Counted from the first letter of the stretch, positions 1 to 6,537 are shown. The stretch: 7,039 nt of DNA from Chloroflexota bacterium (GCA_012514615.1 JAAYZY010000528.1:1-7039); one strand, 5' to 3'. Notes: generated from the letters alone by a model not told the origin. Numbers and translations: made by a program.

Positions 1-549
1 CCTCACCCCTTCGTCGGGGCTCAGCAGACGCCCCAGCTTCAGATAGACCGGCTGCGACCCGGGGAAGACGAAGGTCGGCGTGCCGAACACGCCCTGGACC
101 CTCCCCGCCTCGTGGTCCCCAGCCAAGCGTTCCAGGCACGTCGGGTCGGCCATGTCGCGTCGGAAGCGCTGGAGCTCCAAGCCAGCCTCCCGAGCCAGGT
201 GGGTCAGGTGGTCCAGGTCCGCCAGGTCCTGCCCCAGCCCATGGCGGGCCTGCAGCAGGAGGCGGTGCATCTGGAGGAACAGCGCTTCGTCCTGGCGGCG
301 AGCCGCTTCGGCCGCCCAGAACGCCCGCAGCGAGCTGGCGCAGTCTGCCAACTGCCAAGCTGGGTCCCGCAGCGGCTGCTCCCAAACCCGCCAGCGGTTC
401 GGCTCAGGGTGGTTCACCTGGGCCAGCGAGAAGCCTCGCCAGCCCACGTGCACCTGCCCTGGGCGCGCCGCCTGCACATGGTCGAGCCACTCCGTGGCCC
501 GAAAGACGTACGGTCAGGTGTAGTCGTAGTACACCTCAAGCGCGATCAT
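1..549 (-). CDS. DsbA-family thiol oxidoreductase, probable selenoprotein (in-frame UGA), 3' end outside window
   Basis: The minus-strand frame from ATG at 549 is open to the window edge (183 codons) except for TGA at 514-516, codon 12. The N-terminus reads VYYDYT-(UGA)-PYVFRATEWL. In DsbA/FrnE-like thioredoxin-fold proteins the beta1 strand is followed by a D-Y/F-T/S-C-P motif, so the UGA falls on the nucleophilic Cys. Other family marks downstream are WRGFSLAQVN (residues 37-46), a helical insert (about 65-140) and the cis-Pro loop GVFGTPTFVF with Pro158. The second motif Cys is Phe16, giving UxxF rather than CxxC; Cys70 and Cys138 are the only other cysteines. Family members are about 200-215 aa, so roughly 20-30 residues lie beyond the edge. 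There is no signal peptide, which suggests a cytosolic redox or selenol-dependent role. It starts 23 bp after the upstream M20 stop, with a weak AGG/GGAG ribosome site. The alternative is a nonsense pseudogene, but no other stop or frameshift is present. Confidence 0.82.
482..502 (-). promoter_or_regulatory. Candidate bacterial SECIS element
   Basis: On the mRNA (minus) strand, bases 12-32 after the UGA form a 9-bp stem: U-A, C-G, G-C, G-U, G-C, C-G, C-G, A-U, C-G. It closes on a GGA loop at 493-491. The first loop G is the 21st base after the UGA. Known bacterial SECIS elements are hairpins inside the coding region just after the UGA, with a G at the start of the apical loop about 16-37 nt from the UGA, bound by SelB. 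The geometry fits. An alternative fold pairs GUC (507-505) with GAC (483-481) below a UUUC bulge, which keeps the same upper stem and loop. SelB binding is inferred. Confidence 0.75.
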
Positions 550-572
550 GGCTCCAGCCTACTTGCGCCGCG

Positions 573-1943
573 CTACCCCTGAGCCCGCTGGGCGAACTCG
601 TGGTAGATGGTCGCGGCGTACTTGATCCCCTGCAGGTAGCGCTCGATGGGCATGTTCTCGTTGGGCGCGTGCAGCTTGTTGTCGTGGGCCCCGAAGCCGC
701 TCATCACCGCCGGGTGCGGCACATGGATCATGATCGTCCCCTGGGTGCTGACTCCCATCACTATGGGCTGCTCGCCCCAGACCCGGTCAGCCGCATGGAT
801 CACCGCCTGGCTGATGGCCTCGCGCACAGGCGTCTTGTAGGGGTTGGCCCGGCAGGTCTTGACGCGGATCTCGATGTCGTCGAAACCGTGCTTCTTGAGA
901 TGGGCACGCAGCTTCTCTAGCTGAACCGCCGGCTCCAGCTTGGGCGGGCAGCGGAAGTCCAGACGAGCTACCCCTTCGGCCGGCACAATGGTCTTGGCGC
1001 CCTTGCCGGTGTAGCCCGCCGCCAACCCGTTGATGTTGCAGCTGGCCCCGTAGTGGATCGCCTTGAGGATCTCCAGATCGTCGTCGAAGGGGAAGTCTTT
1101 GGTCAAGCCGTAGTGCCGGCGCAGCTCCTCCCGGTCAAAGGCAGCCGCCTCCTGACGCAGGTAGTAGAGGTCATCATCATCGGGCGGGAGGAGGTCGTCG
1201 TACCAGCCATCGATGAGGATGCGCCCTTGGCCATCGAACATGGTGCTAAGGCAGTGCACCAGGCGCCACGGCGCGCTCTGCGCCTTCATCAACTGGGCCC
1301 GACCGCTCCAGAAGTCGATGCCGTGGCTGCGCACATAGAGCTCCACCCCCAAGATCGCCTTGATGCCCAACTGCACCTCGGGCTTGTTGGCCTGGTTCAC
1401 GCCGCCATCCAAACCGATGCTGGCATCGCACTGGCAGAGGTCCTGGTGGTTCAGCACCCACTCTTCCAGGTGCGGGCTGCCCATCTCCTCCTCACCTTCG
1501 AAGAGGAAGATCAGGTTCACCGGCAGCTTGCCGCGCACTTCTTTGACCGCTCGGGCCGCACGCGTCAGGGCCAGCACGCCAGACTTGTTGTCGGTGGCCC
1601 CGCGGGCGTAGATCACGTCGTCGCGGATCGCCGCGCTGAACGGCGGATCTACCCACGCCTCCAACGGCTCCGGCGGCTGCACGTCGTAGTGGCCGTAACA
1701 GAGCAGCGTTTTGGCGTTGGGGCCAGCCGAACGGTCTGTGGCATAGACCAGCGGCGGCGCGCCAGGCACCGGCTCCAGATGAGCGTCGGGGAAGCCGTTG
1801 TCATGCATCTGGCGCATGAGCAGCTCGGCGCATTCGGTGAGGCCGATCCCCTGAGCGCTGATGCTTGGCTGCCGCAGCAGCTCCTGCAGCTCCGCCACCA
1901 ACTCGCCCTGATGGTTGTCGATCCAACGGTAGACTTCTTGCAT
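573..1943 (-). CDS. M20 family metallopeptidase (dipeptidase), second paralog
   Basis: This 456-residue protein is of normal length for CNDP-like M20 dipeptidases, which are cytosolic two-metal enzymes cleaving dipeptides or short peptides. Visible active-site residues are His85 and Asp87 in GHYDVQPPEPLEAW, bridging Asp118 in ARGATDNKSG, Glu152 (general base) and Glu153 (metal) in FEGEEEMGS, Asp179 in GLDGG, and His425 in KLHAPNE. The catalytic domain is split around a lid/dimerization domain of about residues 195-380. In that lid the usual D-x-H-S-G motif reads DFWSG, so Trp212 replaces the His that in CNDP2 reaches the partner subunit's active site. This suggests altered substrate choice rather than loss of metal binding. 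ATG at 1943 is preceded by GGGAGAAG about 10 bases upstream. The gene is clearly paralogous to its upstream neighbour and is followed after 23 bp by the DsbA-like gene. Confidence 0.93.
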   Translation of the reverse strand: MQEVYRWIDNHQGELVAELQELLRQPSISAQGIGLTECAELLMRQMHDNGFPDAHLEPVPGAPPLVYATDRSAGPNAKTLLCYGHYDVQPPEPLEAWVDPPFSAAIRDDVIYARGATDNKSGVLALTRAARAVKEVRGKLPVNLIFLFEGEEEMGSPHLEEWVLNHQDLCQCDASIGLDGGVNQANKPEVQLGIKAILGVELYVRSHGIDFWSGRAQLMKAQSAPWRLVHCLSTMFDGQGRILIDGWYDDLLPPDDDDLYYLRQEAAAFDREELRRHYGLTKDFPFDDDLEILKAIHYGASCNINGLAAGYTGKGAKTIVPAEGVARLDFRCPPKLEPAVQLEKLRAHLKKHGFDDIEIRVKTCRANPYKTPVREAISQAVIHAADRVWGEQPIVMGVSTQGTIMIHVPHPAVMSGFGAHDNKLHAPNENMPIERYLQGIKYAATIYHEFAQRAQG

Positions 1944-1999
1944 GGTGCTCTTCTCCCATACTTAGCCCTGTCGGGCAGGTGTTTCCCTCTGTTGCTCTT

Positions 2000-2028
2000 G
2001 CGCGCCCCAGCACCGCAGCTGGGCGTGC
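2000..2028 (-). repeat. Intercistronic hairpin after the first M20 gene
   Basis: Directly after the TAA at 2029-2031, CCCAGC (2006-2011) and GCTGGG (2018-2023) form a 6-bp core with a 6-nt loop. The stem extends outward to 2000/2028 with one bulged base (2005) and, in the mRNA, one C/A mismatch. The sequence that follows on the mRNA is AAGAGCAACAG, not a U-run, so this is not a classical intrinsic terminator. It may stabilise or segment the operon mRNA in the 85-bp gap (1944-2028), which otherwise holds only the ribosome binding site of the next gene. Confidence 0.45.
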
Positions 2029-3405
2029 TTACATGCGGCCGTACTCCCACATGATGGCCGCGGCGTACTTGACGCCCTTGATGTAGTGCTCCAGGTCCAC
2101 CGATTCGTTGGGGGCGTGGAGGTTGCAGTCGGGCTGGGCAAACCCGGTGAAGACCGTGGGCATCCAAACATGCTTGAGGATGGTGCCTTCGGCGCTGACG
2201 CCATGCACCACCGGCAGCTTGCCGAACACCGTGGTCGCGGCCTTGATGACGGCCTGGCTGATGTCTTCCTTGACGCTGATCTTCACCGGCGGCTCCGGCG
2301 TCCCGTGTTCCAAGATCACCTCGATGTGGCTGAAGCCGTGCCTATCCAGGTGGCGGCGCAGCTTCTGGATCGCCTTGGCCGGGTCGATGAAGGGGATAAG
2401 GCGGAAGTCGATCTTGGCCCGCGCCTCGTTGGGCACGATCGTCTTGCTGCCGGGCCCCTGGTAGCCGCTGGTCAGGCCGCAGATGTTGCAGGTAGGCTCG
2501 TAGGCCCGCGCCTTGAGCGCCTCCAGGCCATCCCGCCCCAGGGCAAACTCCTTGAGCCCCCACTCCTGCTTCAGGGTGTTCATGTCCAGCCGCTTGGCGT
2601 TCTCTTCCAACTGGCTGATCTCTTCCTCGCCCAGCTCGATGAGGTCTTCGTACCAGCCCTCGATGAGGATATGGCGGTTGGCGTCCACCAGGGTGTTGAG
2701 CGCCCGCACCAGCTCCCAGGCCGGCTGGGGCACCAGCGGGGCGTTGAGGCTGTGCACATCGCTGTTGGCCCCCCGGGCCACCAGCTCCACGTAGAGGACG
2801 CTCTTCAGGCCCAGCTCCACCTCGGGCACCATCTCGCTAGGGTTCACGCCGCCATCCAGGCAGTGCATGGCGTCGGCGCGCACCAGGTCGGGGTTGGCCT
2901 CAATGAAGGGGCCCAGGTGCACCGAGCCGATCTCCTCTTCTCCCTCGGTGAGGAACTTCACCCCCACGGGCAGGTCGCCGGCCGTCTGCAGCCAGGCCTT
3001 GGCGGCCTTGATGAAGGCCATGACGCCAGACTTGTTGTCGGTGGCGCCCCGGCCCCAGAGGCGGCCGTCGGCGATCTCCGCGCCAAAGGGGGGATGCACC
3101 CACTTCTCCAGCGGCTCTGGCGGCTGCACGTCGTAGTGGGCGTAGGCCAACATGGTCTTGGCGCTGCTCTTGCTGGGCACATGGCCGATGACGCAGGGCG
3201 GCCCCCCGGCCAGGGGGTAGGCCCGGGCATCGAGCCCATCGGCGTGCATCATCTGCACCACCAGGTCGGCGCACTCTTCCAGGCCCAGGTTCTGGGCGCT
3301 GACGCTGGGCTGGCGCACCAAGCGCTGAAGGTCCGCGATCAGCTCATCGCGGTGGGCATCCACCCAATCGAAGGCAGCCTGCAGCTGCGGGTGAACCGTG
3401 GTCAT
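2029..3405 (-). CDS. M20 family metallopeptidase (dipeptidase), first paralog
   Basis: A 458-residue member of the same CNDP/PepV-like M20 branch as the next gene, with the complete set of catalytic residues: His90 and Asp92 in AHYDVQPPEPLEKW, Asp123 in GRGATDNKSG, Glu157 (base) and Glu158 (metal) in TEGEEEIGS, Asp184 in CLDGG, and His430 in LHAPNE. The lid domain keeps His218 in SDVHS, although the following Gly is Leu219. It should be a functional cytosolic di-zinc dipeptidase; the exact substrate cannot be told from sequence. ATG at 3405 has AAGGAG about 10 bases upstream. It lies 68 bp after the M24 stop, a gap holding a strong hairpin, so its expression may be partly uncoupled from the upstream genes. 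Similarity to the downstream paralog runs through catalytic and lid domains, pointing to tandem duplication followed by divergence. Confidence 0.95.
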   Translation of the reverse strand: MTTVHPQLQAAFDWVDAHRDELIADLQRLVRQPSVSAQNLGLEECADLVVQMMHADGLDARAYPLAGGPPCVIGHVPSKSSAKTMLAYAHYDVQPPEPLEKWVHPPFGAEIADGRLWGRGATDNKSGVMAFIKAAKAWLQTAGDLPVGVKFLTEGEEEIGSVHLGPFIEANPDLVRADAMHCLDGGVNPSEMVPEVELGLKSVLYVELVARGANSDVHSLNAPLVPQPAWELVRALNTLVDANRHILIEGWYEDLIELGEEEISQLEENAKRLDMNTLKQEWGLKEFALGRDGLEALKARAYEPTCNICGLTSGYQGPGSKTIVPNEARAKIDFRLIPFIDPAKAIQKLRRHLDRHGFSHIEVILEHGTPEPPVKISVKEDISQAVIKAATTVFGKLPVVHGVSAEGTILKHVWMPTVFTGFAQPDCNLHAPNESVDLEHYIKGVKYAAAIMWEYGRM

Positions 3406-3435
3406 GGCCTACCGTCTCCTTGTCGATTCTTGAAG

Positions 3436-3465
3436 GGGGCGCCGGCCCGGGCGGGCCGGCGCCCC
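3436..3465 (-). terminator. 13-bp perfect GC hairpin between M24 and M20 genes
   Basis: Bases 3436-3448 and 3453-3465 are exact reverse complements: 13 pairs, all G-C, around a 4-nt loop. The stem begins 8 nt after the TGA of the M24 gene (3474-3476) in the mRNA direction. The downstream tail on the mRNA is CTTCAAGAATCG, with no U-tract, so classical intrinsic termination is not well supported. It could be a partial terminator, an mRNA 3'-end protector, or a polarity-setting element splitting M14-M24 from the M20 pair. The ribosome site of the next gene (AAGGAG) lies outside the stem. Confidence 0.55.
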
Positions 3466-3473
3466 TAGGGTGC

Positions 3474-4652
3474 TCAGGCTGGGATGACCCGATCGTCAGG
3501 GCCATGCTGGCTCAGGTAGCGGCTCAGGCGGCGGCTGCCCTTCGGGGTGACGATCATGGTGCTGATGGTGCGATAGCCGTCCACGCCCGGCCGGTAGATC
3601 CCCGGCTCGTTGGAGAAGACCATGCCCGGCTGGGCCAGGGTCTTGTCGCCGGTGGAAAGCCAGGGCGCTTCGTGGGCCTGCACCCCGATGCCGTGGCCGA
3701 TGCGGTGGCGGATGGCGTCGCCCAGGCCAGCGTCACGCAGGACGGCCAGGGCAGCCTCGTCAACCGCTTCACAGGGCACGCCAGGTCTCAGCGCGTCCAC
3801 TGCCGCCTGGTCGCAGTCCCACGCCGCCTGCAGACAGTGCAGCTGGTCGGGCGTGGGCTGGCCCACCACAAAGGTAGCCGCGCTCTCGGCGTGGTAGCCG
3901 CCCACCTGCGCCCCCACCCCCACGATGAGGGTGTCGCCAGGGCGGATGCGGGTCATGCCCGGTTGGCCGTGGGGGAAGGCTCCGCGGGGTCCCGCATGGA
4001 CCGTCAGACCCACGCCGCCGGGGTAGGAGTTGGGCATGTCTTCCACCTCCTCCCGAATCTTGGCCATGGTCTCCGTCTTGACGATCTGCACCACCTCGAT
4101 CTCGGTGATGCCGCTGCGATGCTGCTCGGCGACGGCCCGGCGGGCCACCGAGACGGCAAAGTCAGCATAGCCGGCCGCCCATTCGGTCACCTGTAGCTCC
4201 GGCTCGCTCTTGATGTGGCGCATGATGTTCACCTGGCTGTCTAGCCGCAGCAGCGGCTTGACAGCCTGCAAGCGCGGGAACATGGCCGCGCTTGTACCGT
4301 CGATGGCCAACCGTTGGGCCGGGATCTGCTGCATCATCCAGATCTCGGCCGGGACCTCGCCCGGATACTCCCAATACCAGCGCACCTCGCCCATGCCGTT
4401 GCCGGCCACATGCTCCGCCTCCAAGAACGGCACGTAGAAGGTGCAGTCGCCCTGCGCCGGGATGTAGAAGCTCAGGGCGCGCTCGCTGGGGCTGTGGAAG
4501 AAACCGGTGGCCCAGTTGATGTTGGGAGCGCTCAGCAGCAACAAGCCCTCCAGGTCCTGGCTAGCCAGGTAGCGCTGGATCTGGGCGATTCGCTCGGCAT
4601 AGAAGGCGCGGCCCAGATACGGTTGTCGCTTGGTTGGTTTGTTCGTCGGCAT
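3474..4652 (-). CDS. M24 family (aminopeptidase P / creatinase fold) protein with degenerate metal site
   Basis: A 392-residue protein with the two-domain M24B layout: an N-terminal creatinase-type domain (about 15-140) and a C-terminal pita-bread domain (about 150-380). Fold motifs include GPRGAFPHG (221-229), RIGHGIGVQAHEAP (317-330) and SNEPGIYRPG (347-356). Of the five usual metal ligands only His320 and Glu349 are present. The first Asp is Gly245 (VGVGAQ), the second is Glu256 (YHAES) and the final Glu is Ile363 (GYRTISTM). Creatinase shares the fold yet works without metal, so this may be a non-metal hydrolase or an inactive homologue rather than an Xaa-Pro peptidase. His228, His320 and His327 remain. 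The start at 4652 has AGGAG 8 bases upstream, inside the end of the M14 gene, and the ATG sits 3 bp after that gene's TAA, so translation is probably coupled. No signal peptide. Confidence 0.9.
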   Translation of the reverse strand: MPTNKPTKRQPYLGRAFYAERIAQIQRYLASQDLEGLLLLSAPNINWATGFFHSPSERALSFYIPAQGDCTFYVPFLEAEHVAGNGMGEVRWYWEYPGEVPAEIWMMQQIPAQRLAIDGTSAAMFPRLQAVKPLLRLDSQVNIMRHIKSEPELQVTEWAAGYADFAVSVARRAVAEQHRSGITEIEVVQIVKTETMAKIREEVEDMPNSYPGGVGLTVHAGPRGAFPHGQPGMTRIRPGDTLIVGVGAQVGGYHAESAATFVVGQPTPDQLHCLQAAWDCDQAAVDALRPGVPCEAVDEAALAVLRDAGLGDAIRHRIGHGIGVQAHEAPWLSTGDKTLAQPGMVFSNEPGIYRPGVDGYRTISTMIVTPKGSRRLSRYLSQHGPDDRVIPA

Positions 4653-4655
4653 CGC

Positions 4656-6410
4656 TTACGCTCCTATCCTTCCGCCGGCAGCCTCTTGAGGCTCCACCGT
4701 CGCCCGCCCGTCTGCGCCAATGCGCACCGTGGCCTGCGCGCGCCCGGCCCGGGGGCAACCCACCGTCAGGTGCAGGGCGGCCGGCCGGCCAGCCGGCACC
4801 TTCACCGTCCACTGTACCGTGCAGTTGCCCAGCGGCCAATCGTAGAAGCGGGTGTAGGCGCGCGTGCGACCGCTGCGCCCAGCCAGGTGCCCCAAGTCGG
4901 TGTGGGCCTGTCCCTGCACGAAACGCATCCCTTCGGGACCCGTCAGCTCCGCCGCCACCGACGGGGCCATCTGCATGGCCACGGCCTGCTCGCTCAGGTT
5001 GGTGGGCAGGAAGCCAACGTTGTCCACCACCGCTTGCAGGTGGAAGACCCCCTCACCCTCTGCGGCGACAGCCACGTCTCGCAAGCGCAGCTTCGGCGCG
5101 GCGGCGGCGTGGCGAAGGGTGAACTGGCAGTTGGCCCGCGCCTCTTCTTCCAGGTAGCGGCCCGGCGGCGGGTTGCGGAAGGTGAAGATGCGCTTCCAGC
5201 CGCCGATCTCCACCGGCCCCAACTGCGGGTGCTGGAACGGCGTCCAGCGCATGAAGCCATCGCCCTTCAGGTGCTCATCCTGCCACTGCAGCAGCTTGAT
5301 CTGGTCCTCTTCATTATTGTACGGCCGCAAGGGGAAGAAGTCCTTGCGCTCCACGCCGGCCGCCTTGAACACATCCCACAGCTCGGTGCTGAAACTGATG
5401 ATGCCCAGCGCCCCGAAGGTCCACTCCAGGGCCGAGCCGTAGCGGCGCCGCTTCTTGTCGGGGGTGAAGTCTTCGAAGACCGAGATGAGGGGGTAACCGG
5501 TCTCTTTGACGCCCATCTCGCCCAGCGCCTCGTAGATCGCCTTGTCGTGGCCCAGGAACTCGCTGTCGGGCAAGGTGAGCCAAGGCCGCAGGATGACGCC
5601 GCTGTGGGTATGGTACGACTGGATGCCAGCGATGTTGGGGTGGTCCAGGATCCAGCGCACCACCGCCGCCGCCTCCGGCTCGCTGACCGGGAACTCCCCG
5701 GCGCCGTACTGCTTCACCTCAGGCTCCCAGTTGGACGGGTAGTTGCGGTTCAGGTTGCCGTCTTGCGGCCGAGGGATCACGAAATCGCCGCCGTCCCAGT
5801 CCACCAGCATCCCTTCCGGCACCATGCGGTAGTACTCCCCGCCGGTCTCATCCGGGTCTCGGGGCAGCATCACCCGGTCGTCCTTCTGGCTGGCCTTCCA
5901 TTCACCGGCGTCGTCGCGGATGCGCATGTCTAGGATGAACCCGTCACCGTTCACGTCGGCGTAGTGCAGGCCGGGGCCGAACTGCTCCTCGCCGGGCAGG
6001 TAGCGCCCATTGCCAATCCACTCGTAGAACGGCATGGTCAGGATGATCTCCGCCCCGTCGGGGTTCAGGCGGGGCACCAGGTAGAAGACCTGCTCGTCCA
6101 GCAGGCGGGTGGCCGGGGGGTCTTGGCCGTAACCGTTCAGCAGGGTCCACGCGGTGTGCACCACCACGGTGGTGCCGGTGATCTCTTCGGCATGGGTGTT
6201 GGCGTCGATGTAGTAGCCGGGTTTCTGGTCGGCCGAACCGGTGTCGGGGTTCGTGATCTCCAGCAGCCAGATGGTGCGGCCACGGTGGCTCTGGCCAATG
6301 GCGTGGAGTTTGGCCAGGTGGGGGTAAGCGGCAGCCAGGTCCTGCAGCAGTTCCGTCAGTTCCTGGTAGTTGTAGTAGCGGTCCGAGGCGAGATGGCGGA
6401 TCTTGGGCAT
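4656..6410 (-). CDS. M14 family zinc carboxypeptidase with C-terminal beta domain
   Basis: A 584-residue protein, first gene of the operon. The M14 catalytic core (about 10-385) shows zinc ligands His73 and Glu76 in NTHAEEITG, and His267 in SYHTHSG as the third. Asn221-Arg222 in NLNRNYPSNW match the carboxypeptidase A substrate-binding Asn-Arg pair, and Glu343 in FSTELWD is the catalytic Glu. Between the first zinc motif and the Asn-Arg pair is an insertion of about 150-215 starting YADVNGDGF, an EF-hand-like DxNxDG loop that may bind calcium, followed by an acidic stretch. Residues about 435-575 form an Ala/Val-rich all-beta-looking extension of unknown role. The N-terminus (MPKIRHLASDRYYNY) is not a signal peptide, unlike many bacterial M14 enzymes, so action is probably cytosolic. 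TAGGAG lies 6 bases before ATG 6410. Specificity (neutral, basic or D-Glu-type) is not resolved. Confidence 0.93.
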   Translation of the reverse strand: MPKIRHLASDRYYNYQELTELLQDLAAAYPHLAKLHAIGQSHRGRTIWLLEITNPDTGSADQKPGYYIDANTHAEEITGTTVVVHTAWTLLNGYGQDPPATRLLDEQVFYLVPRLNPDGAEIILTMPFYEWIGNGRYLPGEEQFGPGLHYADVNGDGFILDMRIRDDAGEWKASQKDDRVMLPRDPDETGGEYYRMVPEGMLVDWDGGDFVIPRPQDGNLNRNYPSNWEPEVKQYGAGEFPVSEPEAAAVVRWILDHPNIAGIQSYHTHSGVILRPWLTLPDSEFLGHDKAIYEALGEMGVKETGYPLISVFEDFTPDKKRRRYGSALEWTFGALGIISFSTELWDVFKAAGVERKDFFPLRPYNNEEDQIKLLQWQDEHLKGDGFMRWTPFQHPQLGPVEIGGWKRIFTFRNPPPGRYLEEEARANCQFTLRHAAAAPKLRLRDVAVAAEGEGVFHLQAVVDNVGFLPTNLSEQAVAMQMAPSVAAELTGPEGMRFVQGQAHTDLGHLAGRSGRTRAYTRFYDWPLGNCTVQWTVKVPAGRPAALHLTVGCPRAGRAQATVRIGADGRATVEPQEAAGGRIGA

Positions 6411-6444
6411 GGCACACTCCTATCTCTCTGGTTCTACGAGCGGC

Positions 6445-6475
6445 GGCTCCGGCCCCTGGGGCAGGCGCTTGAGCC
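6445..6475 (-). promoter_or_regulatory. Leader stem-loop near the M14 start
   Basis: GGCTC (6445-6449) and GAGCC (6471-6475) enclose an inner GCCC/GGGC stem (6452-6455 with 6459-6462). In the mRNA this lies about 35 nt upstream of the M14 start codon and just before its ribosome site. A role in translation control is possible but unproven. Confidence 0.3.
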
Positions 6476-6500
6476 ATTGGGCGGTCCGACTATGGGTAAT

Positions 6501-6537
6501 CCCGCTGCTTGCGTGGTGAGGCAAGACCCTCAGCGGG
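6501..6537 (-). promoter_or_regulatory. Leader hairpin in operon 5' UTR
   Basis: CCCGCTG+CTTGC (6501-6512) pairs with GCAAG (6521-6525) plus CAGCGGG (6531-6537). This gives 12 base pairs interrupted by one 5-nt bulge (6526-6530), with an 8-nt loop. It lies in the roughly 170-nt region between the predicted transcription start and the M14 gene. No U-run follows, so it is not a simple terminator. I do not recognise a known riboswitch class or a T-box sequence. Confidence 0.45.

Noticed and set aside
514..516. Reading the DsbA-like gene as a plain pseudogene
   Set aside because: Cannot be excluded, but a single lesion exactly at the catalytic Cys codon, no other decay in 183 codons and a SECIS-like hairpin at the right distance favour recoding.
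80..582. Two overlapping plus-strand open frames at the left end
   Set aside because: They are opposite the UGA-containing DsbA-like gene. Their low-complexity Arg/Ser- or Gln/Val-rich translations match no family, whereas the minus strand gives a coherent thioredoxin-fold protein.
1053..2054. Plus-strand open frame of 333 codons opposite the second M20 gene
   Set aside because: Antisense shadow; no domain motif or independent ribosome site that would outweigh the conserved gene on the other strand.
2086..3468. Plus-strand open frame of 460 codons opposite the first M20 gene
   Set aside because: Mirror of a gene with complete M20 active-site motifs. The composition (His/Gly/Leu/Val-rich) is typical of an antisense shadow.
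3474..3476. TGA stop of the M24 gene followed by a strong hairpin, considered as a second Sec site
   Set aside because: Readthrough would add only two residues before an in-frame TAG. The M24 protein already has a natural C-terminus and no Cys/Sec position is expected here.
4773..4800. GGCC/CCGG-rich self-complementary stretch near the end of the M14 gene
   Set aside because: Explained by Ala/Gly/Arg/Pro codons in the coding frame; no evidence for a regulatory role.
4314..5933. Long plus-strand open frame of 539 codons opposite the M14 and M24 genes
   Set aside because: It lies antisense across two conserved metallopeptidase genes and shows no recognisable family motif. GC-rich codon bias commonly leaves such antisense frames open.
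5944..6477. Minus-strand frame of 177 codons overlapping the start of the M14 gene
   Set aside because: Out-of-frame shadow of the M14 coding sequence; Arg/Pro/Gly-rich translation without motifs.
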